Shown here: one piece after another, positions 8,479-15,643 of the stretch | Layout: each line of letters begins with the position of its first letter | How positions within the stretch are numbered: position 1 is the stretch's first letter | NCBI GenBank assembly: GCA_035628035.1 | Contig: DASPKS010000221.1 | Location: 1 to 43,438 of the forward strand | Source of the DNA: DASPKS01 sp035628035 | GTDB lineage: Bacteria > Bacteroidota > Rhodothermia > Rhodothermales > Rubricoccaceae | DNA: 43,438 nt | Direction of reading: 5' to 3' | Position numbers and translations under genes: made by a program | Notes under the pieces: generated by a model | Seen by the model: only the letters and a program-made list of their open reading frames with translations | Told to the model about the DNA's origin: nothing | Database searches by the model: none

Positions 8479-10377
8479 CTACGAAGACCACGCAAGGAAC
8501 GCGCCGCGCTCGACCTGACGGAGCAACTCGTTCAGCTCATCGAGGCGGTGGACGAGTTCCGACACGTCTGCCCCGGCGCGTTCGGCCGTGTGGAGCTCCT
8601 GTAATGCCGCTTCACGCGCTTCGTTTACGCGGTCGAGCTTGAGGAGGCGCATGGCGTCGGTGGCGGCGGCGTAGGGCTTCTCATCCAGCGAGGGGATCCG
8701 GATGCCCACCCGGCCCCAGTTCTCCGAGAGCGCGTACCGCTCAGAAAGGGCCTCCGCGCACAGCTGCTGCACCCCAGGCCCGTATCTCCCCGCGAGGAAG
8801 GCCTCCGTCTCAACGGCGCCCGATTCGTACTGCGCGATGAGGTGGCCGACGGTATTCCGTGAGGTGCCCTCCGTGAACTCCTCCAGCCCCATCCGGGTGA
8901 GGACGTGCTCAACCATCGGCGTCCCATGCGTAAGCATGAGGCGCAGCAAGGCGACCTCTTCCGGCCTTGCGGAATCGGTTGACGGAGGTCCTTCGAGGGC
9001 TTCCTGCTCCTCGTGTTGGATTTCCGAAACGGGGTGCTCGACCATGCGGCGGGGCGTGCTACGGAGGCGCTGTCCCAGAAGGGGACGAAGCGCCATGTCG
9101 GGCACGCCGAGTTCCTGGCTCGCCCGGCGCACGTACTCCTCCTGTAGTACGGGGCTGCCCACCCGCGCTACCCGATCCAGCACCGCCTTCGCCGTCGCAT
9201 CTTTGCCTTCCGCGGTGTCAAGATCCCCCCGGCGGCGCGCTTGCCCCACGTAGAACGCGACGAAGTCCTGGCGGTGCTCGCGGAGGTAGGCACGGAAAGC
9301 GTCCCCACCGAACCGACGGACGAACGAGTCGGGGTCCGCGCCGTCGGGGAGGGCGACCACGTACACGCCCAGCTCGGCATCGAGCACGAGGTCAAGCGCG
9401 CGGAGCGCCGCGTTGATGCCCGCAGCGTCGGCGTCGTAGAGAAGGATCACCCGACGGGCGAGGCCTTTGAGGAGACGCACCTGCTGCGCGGTGAGCGCGG
9501 TGCCGCTGCTCGCGACAACGTTACGCACGCCAGCCTGGTAGAGCGAGATCACATCGGCGTACCCTTCTACGACGAGGGCTTCTTCCTCCGCACGGATCGC
9601 TGCCTTTGCTTGCCTCAGTCCGTAAAGCACTTCGCTCTTGTGGTAAACCTTCGTCTCGGGTGAGTTGACATACTTCGGCGGCGGAGACCCGTCGGGCATC
9701 GGACGACTGTCGGGAAGCGCGCGACCTCCGAAGCCCAGCACCTTGCCTACCGGCGATACGATGGGAAACATCACGCGGTCGCGGAAGCGATCATGCCATC
9801 CGTTTCCATCTTTGTTCGGAATAATGAGCCCCGCTGCCTGAAAATTTTCCGCCGTGTATCCGGCGGCAGTGGCTGAGCTTGCGAGCGCGCCCCATTCGTC
9901 CGGCGCATAGCCCAGCCCGAACGTCTTGATAGTCTCCTTAGAGAACCCGCGTATGCGGAAGTAGTCGAGCCCACGGCGGCCCACATTGGTCTTGAGCTGG
10001 TCGAAATAGAAACGCGCAGCGAAGCGTAGGGCCGCGAGGACGGCTTCCCGCTCGTCCGTCTCCGCGCGGCTCTGCTCCCCCTCTTCCGGCAGTTCAATGC
10101 CTGTGCGCTCGGCGAGCAAACGGACGGCGTCGAGAAAGCCTAGCCCCTCTTTCTCGCGAAGGAAAGAAAACACGTCACCGCTCTTCTTGCAGCCGAAGCA
10201 ATGGAAGAAGCCTTGGTCGGGGACGACGTGGAAGGACGGCGTCTTCTCGTTGTGGAACGGGCACAACCCGACGAATCGATGTCCCTGCTTCTTGAGCCTG
10301 ACGTAGTCGCTCACCACGTCCACGAGGTCCACAGCTCGGCGAACCTCTTCGATCTTTTCTTCGGAGATGAGCGGCAT
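8479..10377 (-). CDS. dnaG: DNA primase
   Basis: 632 residues from the ATG at 10377 (MPLISEEKIEEVRRAVDLVD, the usual DnaG N-terminus). The open frame continues to 10524 but adds 49 residues with no similarity to DnaG. The CHC2 zinc ribbon has C39, H42, C60 and C63 (CPFH...CFGC). The TOPRIM core shows VVEGYADV with Glu271 and LLYDADAAG with Asp315/Asp317, then ALPDGADPDSF. Residues past about 430 correspond to the helicase-interacting domain and are less conserved. It makes RNA primers for the replication fork. No rpsU or rpoD sits next to it, unlike the macromolecular synthesis operon of many bacteria. It is divergent from the Lys-rich repeat gene. Confidence 0.95.
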   Translation of the reverse strand: MPLISEEKIEEVRRAVDLVDVVSDYVRLKKQGHRFVGLCPFHNEKTPSFHVVPDQGFFHCFGCKKSGDVFSFLREKEGLGFLDAVRLLAERTGIELPEEGEQSRAETDEREAVLAALRFAARFYFDQLKTNVGRRGLDYFRIRGFSKETIKTFGLGYAPDEWGALASSATAAGYTAENFQAAGLIIPNKDGNGWHDRFRDRVMFPIVSPVGKVLGFGGRALPDSRPMPDGSPPPKYVNSPETKVYHKSEVLYGLRQAKAAIRAEEEALVVEGYADVISLYQAGVRNVVASSGTALTAQQVRLLKGLARRVILLYDADAAGINAALRALDLVLDAELGVYVVALPDGADPDSFVRRFGGDAFRAYLREHRQDFVAFYVGQARRRGDLDTAEGKDATAKAVLDRVARVGSPVLQEEYVRRASQELGVPDMALRPLLGQRLRSTPRRMVEHPVSEIQHEEQEALEGPPSTDSARPEEVALLRLMLTHGTPMVEHVLTRMGLEEFTEGTSRNTVGHLIAQYESGAVETEAFLAGRYGPGVQQLCAEALSERYALSENWGRVGIRIPSLDEKPYAAATDAMRLLKLDRVNEAREAALQELHTAERAGADVSELVHRLDELNELLRQVERGAFLAWSS

Positions 10378-10408
10378 CGTAGCGGGGTTCTGTGAGACAG
10401 GATACGGA

Positions 10409-10416
10409 CGAATGTA
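10409..10416 (-). promoter_or_regulatory. Possible -7 element for dnaG
   Basis: TACATTCG on the minus strand, 31 bases before the dnaG ATG. It differs from TAnnTTTG by one base. The surrounding 260-base intergenic region (10378-10637) holds no other gene that I can support. Confidence 0.28.
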
Positions 10417-10584
10417 CCGGACGGTTCGAGCAACGTGTGCCATCATGCACCCAGTTGAAGCGATTCGTTTCCTAACGGTAAGTACTGGCATGGCGCGCGC
10501 TGAGCTAGAAGCGGGGTGCGGCACGACGCGCTCAACTCCCGCGAAGAAGTTGAAACATCTTGGCTAACGGGTCGTGTGATCGCT

Positions 10585-10602
10585 CGCTGCTACCCAGCAG
10601 CG
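10585..10602 (+). other. Short hairpin in the leader of the Lys/Ala/Gly repeat gene
   Basis: Perfect 7-base arms (10585-10591 and 10596-10602) around an ACCC loop, 35 bases before the ATG at 10638. It is followed by a CTTCTCTC run rather than a T-run. It could be an mRNA 5' stabiliser, an attenuator or chance. Confidence 0.3.
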
Positions 10603-10637
10603 CTTCTCTCACAAGCCACCTCGTAAGAGGGTCACCT

Positions 10638-10925
10638 ATGGCTAACGCACAAGCCGCTAAGGGCGGCGCTAAGAAGGGTGCCGCGAAGAAGGGCGGCGCC
10701 AAGAAGGGTGGTGCTGCCAAGAAGGGCGGCGCCAAGAAGGGTGCCGCGAAGAAGGGCGGCGCCGCCAAGAAGGGCGGCGCGGCGAGGAAGGGTGGCGCCG
10801 CGAAGAAGGGCGGTGCCGCGAAGAAGGGCGGTGCGAAGAAGGGCGGCGCCAAGAAGGGTGGTGCGAAGAAGGGCGGCGCCAAGAAGGGTGGTGCCCGCAA
10901 GGGCGCTGCGAAGAAGGGCTCCTGA
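10638..10925 (+). CDS. Histone H1-like Lys/Ala/Gly repeat protein
   Basis: 95 residues from the ATG at 10638. After MANAQ the whole protein is built of about 16 units of the type GGAKK, GAAKK or GGAAKK. I count 31 Lys and 2 Arg and not one Asp or Glu, so it is very basic and certainly disordered in isolation. Composition resembles eukaryotic H1 tails, chlamydial Hc proteins and AlgP-like C-termini, which bind DNA; binding RNA or polyphosphate is equally possible. Only five residue types make up the repeats. The leader has AAGAGGG 9 bases before the start, one of the few Shine-Dalgarno-like sites in the window. A monocistronic unit with its own terminator suggests high expression. Function is inferred from composition only. 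Confidence 0.8.
   Translation: MANAQAAKGGAKKGAAKKGGAKKGGAAKKGGAKKGAAKKGGAAKKGGAARKGGAAKKGGAAKKGGAKKGGAKKGGAKKGGAKKGGARKGAAKKGS
10659..10919 (+). repeat. Minisatellite-like coding repeat of 15- and 18-base units
   Basis: Tandem units of the form AAGAAGGGCGGCGCC with variants (extra GCC, GGT for GGC, CGC or AGG replacing AAG). Units keep frame. The structure suggests expansion and contraction by slippage or unequal recombination; strains may differ in copy number. Confidence 0.85.
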
Positions 10926-10948
10926 GCACCCGCCAGGTCAACGCCACT

Positions 10949-10978
10949 GCGCCCCCTCCGAGCAATCGGAGGGGGCGC
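10949..10978 (+). terminator. Intrinsic terminator of the Lys/Ala/Gly repeat gene
   Basis: Perfect 13-base stem (GCGCCCCCTCCGA paired with its complement) closed by a GCAA tetraloop, followed by TTCAATT. It lies 23 bases after the stop. Confidence 0.8.
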
Positions 10979-11017
10979 TTCAATTGGTAGGGAAGTCATC
11001 TCCCCGGCACAATGTCC

Positions 11018-11025
11018 TACCTTCT
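11018..11025 (+). promoter_or_regulatory. Possible -7 element for the egt operon
   Basis: TACCTTCT, 33 bases before the egtB ATG at 11059, matching the TAnnTT core seen upstream of other genes here. Together with the preceding terminator it would make egtB the first gene of its own operon. Confidence 0.33.
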
Positions 11026-11058
11026 AGTGTTCGAGCGCCAGCCCCAGCTGCACCCCCC

Positions 11059-12390
11059 ATGGCGCCTATCCCCTCGTTGCCTCTCATCGACGTCGAGCTC
11101 GCCCTCGCTCCTCGCTTCGCCAGTATTCGACGCTTCACCGAGTCCCTTTGCACGGGGCTGGAGAAAGAGGACTACGTCGTCCAGACGGTGACGGACGTGA
11201 GCCCGACGAAATGGCATCTCGCCCACACCACGTGGTTCTGGGAGACGTTTGTCCTCCACCCCCACGCGAAGGGCTACCGCCTCTTCGATGATCGGTACCC
11301 GTACCTCTTCAACTCCTACTACGTGCAGGCGGGGGAGCGGCACTGCCGGGCGCAACGCGGCTACCTCTCCCGGCCCACCGTCGAGGAGGTCTTTGCTTAC
11401 CGCCGACACGTCGACGAAGCCATGACGCGGTTCCTCGACGACCTCGATGAGCAGGAGGCGCGGCCCGTCGCGGAAGTCGTCGAACTGGGGCTACAGCACG
11501 AGCAGCAGCACCAGGAATTGATCCTCACTGACCTCAAGCACGTCTTCTCGGTTAACCCCCTCCGTCCCGTGTACCGCGAGCGGCCACGCCCCCCGTCTGC
11601 CGAGCCCGGACCGATGCGGTGGGTATCTTTCGGCGAGGGCGTACGCGAAGTAGGGTGGCCCTTCGAAGGCACGACCACGCGCGAGCGGTTCGGCTTCGAC
11701 AACGAGGGACCGCGCCACCGGGTCTTCGTCGAGCCTTTCGCGCTGGCCGACCGCCTCGTCACCTGCGGCGAGTACCTCGCCTTCATCGAGGATGGCGGGT
11801 ACCGGCAGGCCCCCCTGTGGTTGAGCGAAGGGTGGGCTACGATTCAACAGGAAGGGTGGGCCGAGCCCTTCTACTGGGAGTGCCGCGACGGCGCGTGGTG
11901 GCACTTCACGCTCGCCGGGCTGCAACCGGTAGACTTCCATGAGCCCGTGACACACCTGTCCTACTTCGAGGCCGACGCGTATGCCCGGTGGGCCGAGGCT
12001 CGGTTGCCAAGCGAGTTCGAGTGGGAGGTCGCAGCTTGGGATGCGTGGGACGGTACGCCGGGAGGCAACTTCGTCGAGAGAGGGCTGCTGCACCCGGCCC
12101 CTGCGGGGCCGGATGGCGCGGGGAATGGCGCGCCGCCCGCTCCTCGCCTGCGGCAGCTCTTCGGAGATGCGTGGGAGTGGACCCACAGCCAGTACTCCCC
12201 GTACCCCGGCTATCAGCCGGGCGCAGGTGCCCTTGGCGAGTACAACGGGAAGTGGATGTGCAACCAGTTCGTCCTACGTGGGGGGAGCTGCGCCACGAGC
12301 CGCACGCACATCCGCCCGACGTATCGCAACTTCTTCCCACCCGGTGCTACGTGGCAATTCACTGGCATCCGCCTGGCTCGGTCGGTGTGA
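11059..12390 (+). CDS. egtB: Ergothioneine biosynthesis sulfoxide synthase EgtB
   Basis: 443 residues from the ATG at 11059; the longer open frame to 10678 runs through the repeat gene in another frame and is rejected. EgtB is a non-haem iron enzyme that joins the sulfur of cysteine or gamma-glutamylcysteine to C2 of hercynine with O2. The DinB-like N-domain has the iron ligands: His53/His56 in KWHLAHTTWFWE and His147/His151 in LQHEQQHQELILTDLKH. The FGE-sulfatase domain follows, with LPSEFEWEVA, GDAWEWTHSQYSPYPG and the terminal FVLRGGSCATSRTHIRPTYRNFF. egtD follows four bases after the stop. No egtC (amidohydrolase) is adjacent, so this enzyme may use free cysteine, as some bacterial EgtB forms do. 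Confidence 0.94.
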   Translation: MAPIPSLPLIDVELALAPRFASIRRFTESLCTGLEKEDYVVQTVTDVSPTKWHLAHTTWFWETFVLHPHAKGYRLFDDRYPYLFNSYYVQAGERHCRAQRGYLSRPTVEEVFAYRRHVDEAMTRFLDDLDEQEARPVAEVVELGLQHEQQHQELILTDLKHVFSVNPLRPVYRERPRPPSAEPGPMRWVSFGEGVREVGWPFEGTTTRERFGFDNEGPRHRVFVEPFALADRLVTCGEYLAFIEDGGYRQAPLWLSEGWATIQQEGWAEPFYWECRDGAWWHFTLAGLQPVDFHEPVTHLSYFEADAYARWAEARLPSEFEWEVAAWDAWDGTPGGNFVERGLLHPAPAGPDGAGNGAPPAPRLRQLFGDAWEWTHSQYSPYPGYQPGAGALGEYNGKWMCNQFVLRGGSCATSRTHIRPTYRNFFPPGATWQFTGIRLARSV

Positions 12391-12394
12391 CGCT

Positions 12395-13384
12395 GTGGTG
12401 CGCAACCCGGCGCTTCTGCGCGAGGCACGCGCGGGTCTGAACGCTTCCCCAAAGACGATCCCCAGCAAGTACTTCTACGATGAGGTGGGGAGCGCGCTCT
12501 TCGAGCGCATCACGACCCTGGAGGCGTATTACCCGACCCGTACGGAGTTGCGGATCCTGCGCGACCACCTCTCGGATATAGCGGCCACCATTGGGCAAGC
12601 GGCGGCGCTGATCGAGTTCGGGAGCGGTGCCAGTCTCAAGACCCGCCTGCTGCTGGACGCCCTACCGGACCTTGCCGCCTACGTCCCGGTCGACATCGCA
12701 GAGGAGGCGTTAGCGGCAGCCGCCGAGCAGCTTCGTGGTGCGTATCCGAACCTCCCTATCCTCCCGGTCGTGGCCGACTTCACGGGACCATTCTCGCTGC
12801 CGCCGCTTCCTGAGAGAGCGCGGCGGCGAGCTGCGTTCTTCCCCGGCTCCACCATCGGCAACTTTGATCCTGAAGCGGCCACCGCCCTCCTCCACCGCAT
12901 CGCAGATCTGGTGGGGCCAACCGGAGGGCTCCTGCTGGGTCTCGACCGTAAGAAGGACCGCACTGTGCTCGAGGCGGCCTACAATGATCCCGAAGACGTC
13001 ACGGCCGCCTTCAACAAGAACCTCCTCACCCGTCTCAACCGCGAGGCCGGGGCTGACTTCGACCTGGACGCCTTCGACCACCGCGCCTTCTACAATGCGG
13101 AGGCCGGACGCATTGAGATGCACCTCGCCAGCCTACGCGCGCAGACGGTACACCTCGACGGACAGCCCGTCTCCTTTCAGGAAGGGGAGACGATCCACAC
13201 GGAGAACTCGTACAAGTACGGCCCCGGCGAGATGGAAGCGCTGGCTGAGAAGGCTGACCTCAGGCTCGTGCGCGCGTGGACCGATGCGCGAGCGTGGTTC
13301 GCCGTGCACTACTACGAGCACGCGCGGCAGGACGGAGGGCCCCCAGCGCAACGTAGCTTGACGCATGGCCAAGACCCTCAGTAA
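12395..13384 (+). CDS. egtD: L-histidine N-alpha-methyltransferase EgtD
   Basis: 329 residues from GTG 12395 (a second GTG follows directly at 12398). Length fits the family (about 320). It trimethylates histidine to hercynine using S-adenosylmethionine. Diagnostic blocks are IPSKYFYDEVGSALFERITTLEAYYPTRTE near the N-terminus, the SAM-binding LIEFGSGASLKTRLLLDAL, VPVDIAEEAL, FFPGSTIGNFDPEAA, LLGLDRKKD, AFNKNLLTRLNRE, and ENSYKYGPGEMEALAE near the C-terminus. It sits four bases behind egtB, so the two steps of ergothioneine core synthesis are co-transcribed. The last 20 bases overlap the next gene in another frame. Confidence 0.95.
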   Translation: MVRNPALLREARAGLNASPKTIPSKYFYDEVGSALFERITTLEAYYPTRTELRILRDHLSDIAATIGQAAALIEFGSGASLKTRLLLDALPDLAAYVPVDIAEEALAAAAEQLRGAYPNLPILPVVADFTGPFSLPPLPERARRRAAFFPGSTIGNFDPEAATALLHRIADLVGPTGGLLLGLDRKKDRTVLEAAYNDPEDVTAAFNKNLLTRLNREAGADFDLDAFDHRAFYNAEAGRIEMHLASLRAQTVHLDGQPVSFQEGETIHTENSYKYGPGEMEALAEKADLRLVRAWTDARAWFAVHYYEHARQDGGPPAQRSLTHGQDPQ

Positions 13385-14261
13385 AGCCCTCGGCATCGAC
13401 ATCGGCGGCTCCGGCGTGAAGGGGGCGCCGGTGAACATCAAGAAGGGCATCCTTCTCGCTCCGCGCTACCGCCTCCCTACCCCGAAGCCGGCCACGCCCG
13501 AAGCCATCGCCGGAACGGTGGCGGCACTCGTGGCGCACTTCGAGTGGAAGGGACCTGTGGGCTGCACCGTCCCCGCACGCGTGCGGGGAGGCGTCGTCGA
13601 GACGGCCGCGAATATCGATAAGTCATGGATCGGAACGGAGGTGGCCAGGCTTTTCTCCCAGGCGACTGGCCTTCCCGTCGCGGTCCTCAACGACGCCGAC
13701 GCGGCGGGGATCGCCGAGATGCGGTTTGGCGCGGGAAAGGGCCACCGCGGCGTGGCCCTCTTGCTCACCTTTGGGACCGGAATCGGGAGCGCGCTCTTCC
13801 GCGATAGCCGCCTCCTCCCCGACACTGAGTTCGGGCACCTTCAGCTCAATGGCCGCCTCGCCGAGCACTTCGCCTCCGATGCCGTGCGCGGGGCGGAGGG
13901 GCTCTCGTGGGAGGCGTGGGCGAGGGGGCGCGTGCAGCCGTACCTCGAGCACGTCGAGTTCCTTCTGGACCCCGACCTCTTGATCATCGGGGGTGGGGTA
14001 AGCCGCCCCGACCGGTGGGCATCCTTCGGACCGCTCCTCCACACGCGCGCTCGGCTCCTCCCTGCGGCCCTCGGCAACGACGCCGGCATTGTGGGGGCGG
14101 CGTACGCGGCGCGCGCGCTCGTGCCCCGCCGCCGGAAGCGCACGAAGAAGAGTGGCCCTATTCCGGAGGAGAAGGCCTCCGCAGCCGCCCAGAAACCCTC
14201 AAAGGCCCGCAGAAAGCCGAAGGCCGTTCCCGAGAGGGGGTCGTCCTCGCGGAAGAAATAG
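13365..14261 (+). CDS. ppgK: Polyphosphate glucokinase (ROK family)
   Basis: 298 residues. PpgK phosphorylates glucose with polyphosphate (and often ATP). The phosphate-binding loop GIDIGGSGVKGAPV is at residues 10-23, with PVGCTVPARV near 65-73, the catalytic Asp110 in AVLNDADAAGIAEM, and LTFGTGIGSALF at 134-145, all typical of the polyphosphate-dependent branch rather than of ordinary ROK glucokinases. LIIGGGVS at 206-213 is the second nucleotide-binding motif. Residues 252-298 form an added Lys/Arg-rich tail (PRRRKRTKKSG, KARRKPK, SSSRKK), possibly an anchor for the polyanion. The start overlaps the last 20 bases of egtD, so it is translated with the ergothioneine genes. ppk1 lies about 5 kb upstream. 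Confidence 0.9.
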   Translation: MAKTLSKALGIDIGGSGVKGAPVNIKKGILLAPRYRLPTPKPATPEAIAGTVAALVAHFEWKGPVGCTVPARVRGGVVETAANIDKSWIGTEVARLFSQATGLPVAVLNDADAAGIAEMRFGAGKGHRGVALLLTFGTGIGSALFRDSRLLPDTEFGHLQLNGRLAEHFASDAVRGAEGLSWEAWARGRVQPYLEHVEFLLDPDLLIIGGGVSRPDRWASFGPLLHTRARLLPAALGNDAGIVGAAYAARALVPRRRKRTKKSGPIPEEKASAAAQKPSKARRKPKAVPERGSSSRKK

Positions 14262-14269
14262 CGAGCGCG

Positions 14270-14803
14270 CTAGTCGTTGATCGTCACGTCGTCGGGGACG
14301 ATGAAGGCCGTGTCGTACCGCCTCCGGACGAATGGGAGTGCGGCGTCGGCCTCACCCCGGTACTCGAAGCCGAACAGCCGCACGCGGTAGTACGGCTGCT
14401 GGTACTCGATGTCCACCTCGAACGGGGCGCTCGGCGCGCCGGGCTGCATCCGCGCCGAACTCCACCACCCCTCTGCTTCCTCGCGCACCCGCTCGGCAGC
14501 GGCCCGGTCCTCCGTCGTGAATACCTGGATGCGAAACCCCTCGACGGTACGAGGCCCACGCGGGACATCCTGCCCCGGCACCACGACGCGGCCCCTCATG
14601 AGCCGCGCGGGCACATCGTGCTGGACGATCTGAGCGGGAGGGGCCGGCTCAGCGTCGTAGCCGGTGGGGTCGAACGTCTCGTACGCCGGTGGTGCAGGCC
14701 CTCGATCAGGCGGGGGGTTGGGGCCGCTGGGACCGGTGGCTTCGCGGGGACCGGAGCAGGCAGCGAGGAAGAGTGCCAGCGAGAAGGAGAGGGCGCGCTT
14801 CAT
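14270..14803 (-). CDS. SPOR-domain lipoprotein
   Basis: 177 residues. The N-terminus MKRALSFSLALFLAAC is a lipoprotein signal with the lipid-modified Cys at 16, followed by a Pro-rich linker. The C-terminal part (about residue 92 on) begins FRIQVFTTEDRAAAERVREEAE and continues YYRVRLFGFEYRGEADAAL, the spacing of a SPOR fold, which binds denuded peptidoglycan glycan strands. The start overlaps the stop of deoC (ATGA), so the two are translationally coupled. It converges with ppgK with eight bases between stops. A role at the division site or in the cell wall is an inference from the domain. Confidence 0.8.
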   Translation of the reverse strand: MKRALSFSLALFLAACSGPREATGPSGPNPPPDRGPAPPAYETFDPTGYDAEPAPPAQIVQHDVPARLMRGRVVVPGQDVPRGPRTVEGFRIQVFTTEDRAAAERVREEAEGWWSSARMQPGAPSAPFEVDIEYQQPYYRVRLFGFEYRGEADAALPFVRRRYDTAFIVPDDVTIND

Positions 14804-15546
14804 CAGTAGGACGCGTCGGAAGAGAGGCCTTTCAAGATAGCGACCGACGCGCTCGCGCCGATCCGCGTGGCGCCGTGCTCGACCATCTGCTGCGCATCCT
14901 CGAGCGTGCGGATGCCGCCGGAGGCTTTCACGCCCATCCGGTCACCTACGACGCGCCGCATGAGGGCCACGTCGGCCGCGGTGGCACCGCCTGAAGCGAA
15001 GCCCGTCGAGGTCTTGACGAAGTCGGCCCCGGCGTTTTGCGCGAGCACGCACGCGACCACCTTCTCCTCGTCGGTGAGGAGAGCCGTCTCAAGGATCACC
15101 TTGACGGTCTGTCCCCCCGCAGCCCCCACGACGGCCTGGATGTCGTCCTCCACCTCCTCGTAGCGGCGGCTCTTGAGGCGGCCGATGCCAATCACCATGT
15201 CGATTTCGGAGGCGCCGTCGCGCACGGCCACCTCCGTCTCGAACGCCTTCACGGGCGAGCGCTGCGCCCCGTGCGGAAAACCGATGACGGTACATACCGC
15301 CGTCGACGCGCCGCGGAGCGCCTCGGCGGCGAGCGGCACCCACACGGGGCTCACGCACACGGAGGCGAAGCAGTGCTGCCGCGCCTCGGCGCAGAGCGTC
15401 CGCACGTCCTCGTCGGTCGCCTCCGGCTTGAGGAGGGTGTGGTCGATGAGCCGCGCAAGCGGCGGGGCGAGGAGGCACGCGTTGACGGCCTGGGGGTCGC
15501 GTCCGTCAGCGCGGAAGCCGAACCGCGCGGCGCCTGCGCCAATCAT
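14803..15546 (-). CDS. deoC: Deoxyribose-phosphate aldolase
   Basis: 247 residues from the ATG at 15546; an in-frame GTG at 15597 would add 17 residues and cannot be excluded. DeoC splits 2-deoxyribose 5-phosphate into acetaldehyde and glyceraldehyde 3-phosphate. LARLIDHTLLKPEATDEDV opens the TIM barrel; SVCVSPVWVPLA carries the conserved Cys-V-x-P; GASEIDMVIGIGRLK has the catalytic Asp; the Schiff-base Lys is in GADFVKTSTGF and the second Lys in MGVKASGGIRT. The larger open frame to 16188 overlaps the response regulator and is not coding. It lies between the sigma-54 regulator and the SPOR lipoprotein on one strand; the regulator being its transcriptional neighbour has no obvious metabolic meaning. 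Confidence 0.94.
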   Translation of the reverse strand: MIGAGAARFGFRADGRDPQAVNACLLAPPLARLIDHTLLKPEATDEDVRTLCAEARQHCFASVCVSPVWVPLAAEALRGASTAVCTVIGFPHGAQRSPVKAFETEVAVRDGASEIDMVIGIGRLKSRRYEEVEDDIQAVVGAAGGQTVKVILETALLTDEEKVVACVLAQNAGADFVKTSTGFASGGATAADVALMRRVVGDRMGVKASGGIRTLEDAQQMVEHGATRIGASASVAILKGLSSDASY

Positions 15547-15643
15547 CCGCTCGAGCGCATGCTCGTGCTCGGGGCGGCACCCACACGCCTCCGGCACTCC
15601 GTTCTCGCGTTCGCGTCGGGTCACGGGCAGCACGACTGGTGGG

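Noticed and set aside
6646..8604. 652-codon plus-strand open frame opposite ppk1
   Set aside because: Antisense shadow created by GC-biased codon use; no domain, and ppk1 is unmistakable on the other strand.
10378..10524. 49-residue N-terminal extension of DnaG
   Set aside because: DnaG proteins begin at the MPLISEEKIEEVR-type sequence; the extension has no similarity to the family and crosses the presumed promoter.
10659..10919. Regular short repeats as a possible CRISPR array
   Set aside because: Units are contiguous, 15-18 bases, in frame and without unique spacers; no cas genes are near.
10532..10999. Minus-strand open frame made of FFAPPFLAPP repeats
   Set aside because: It is the exact antisense of the Lys/Ala/Gly repeat gene and its terminator; the repeats are a reflection of the coding repeat on the other strand.
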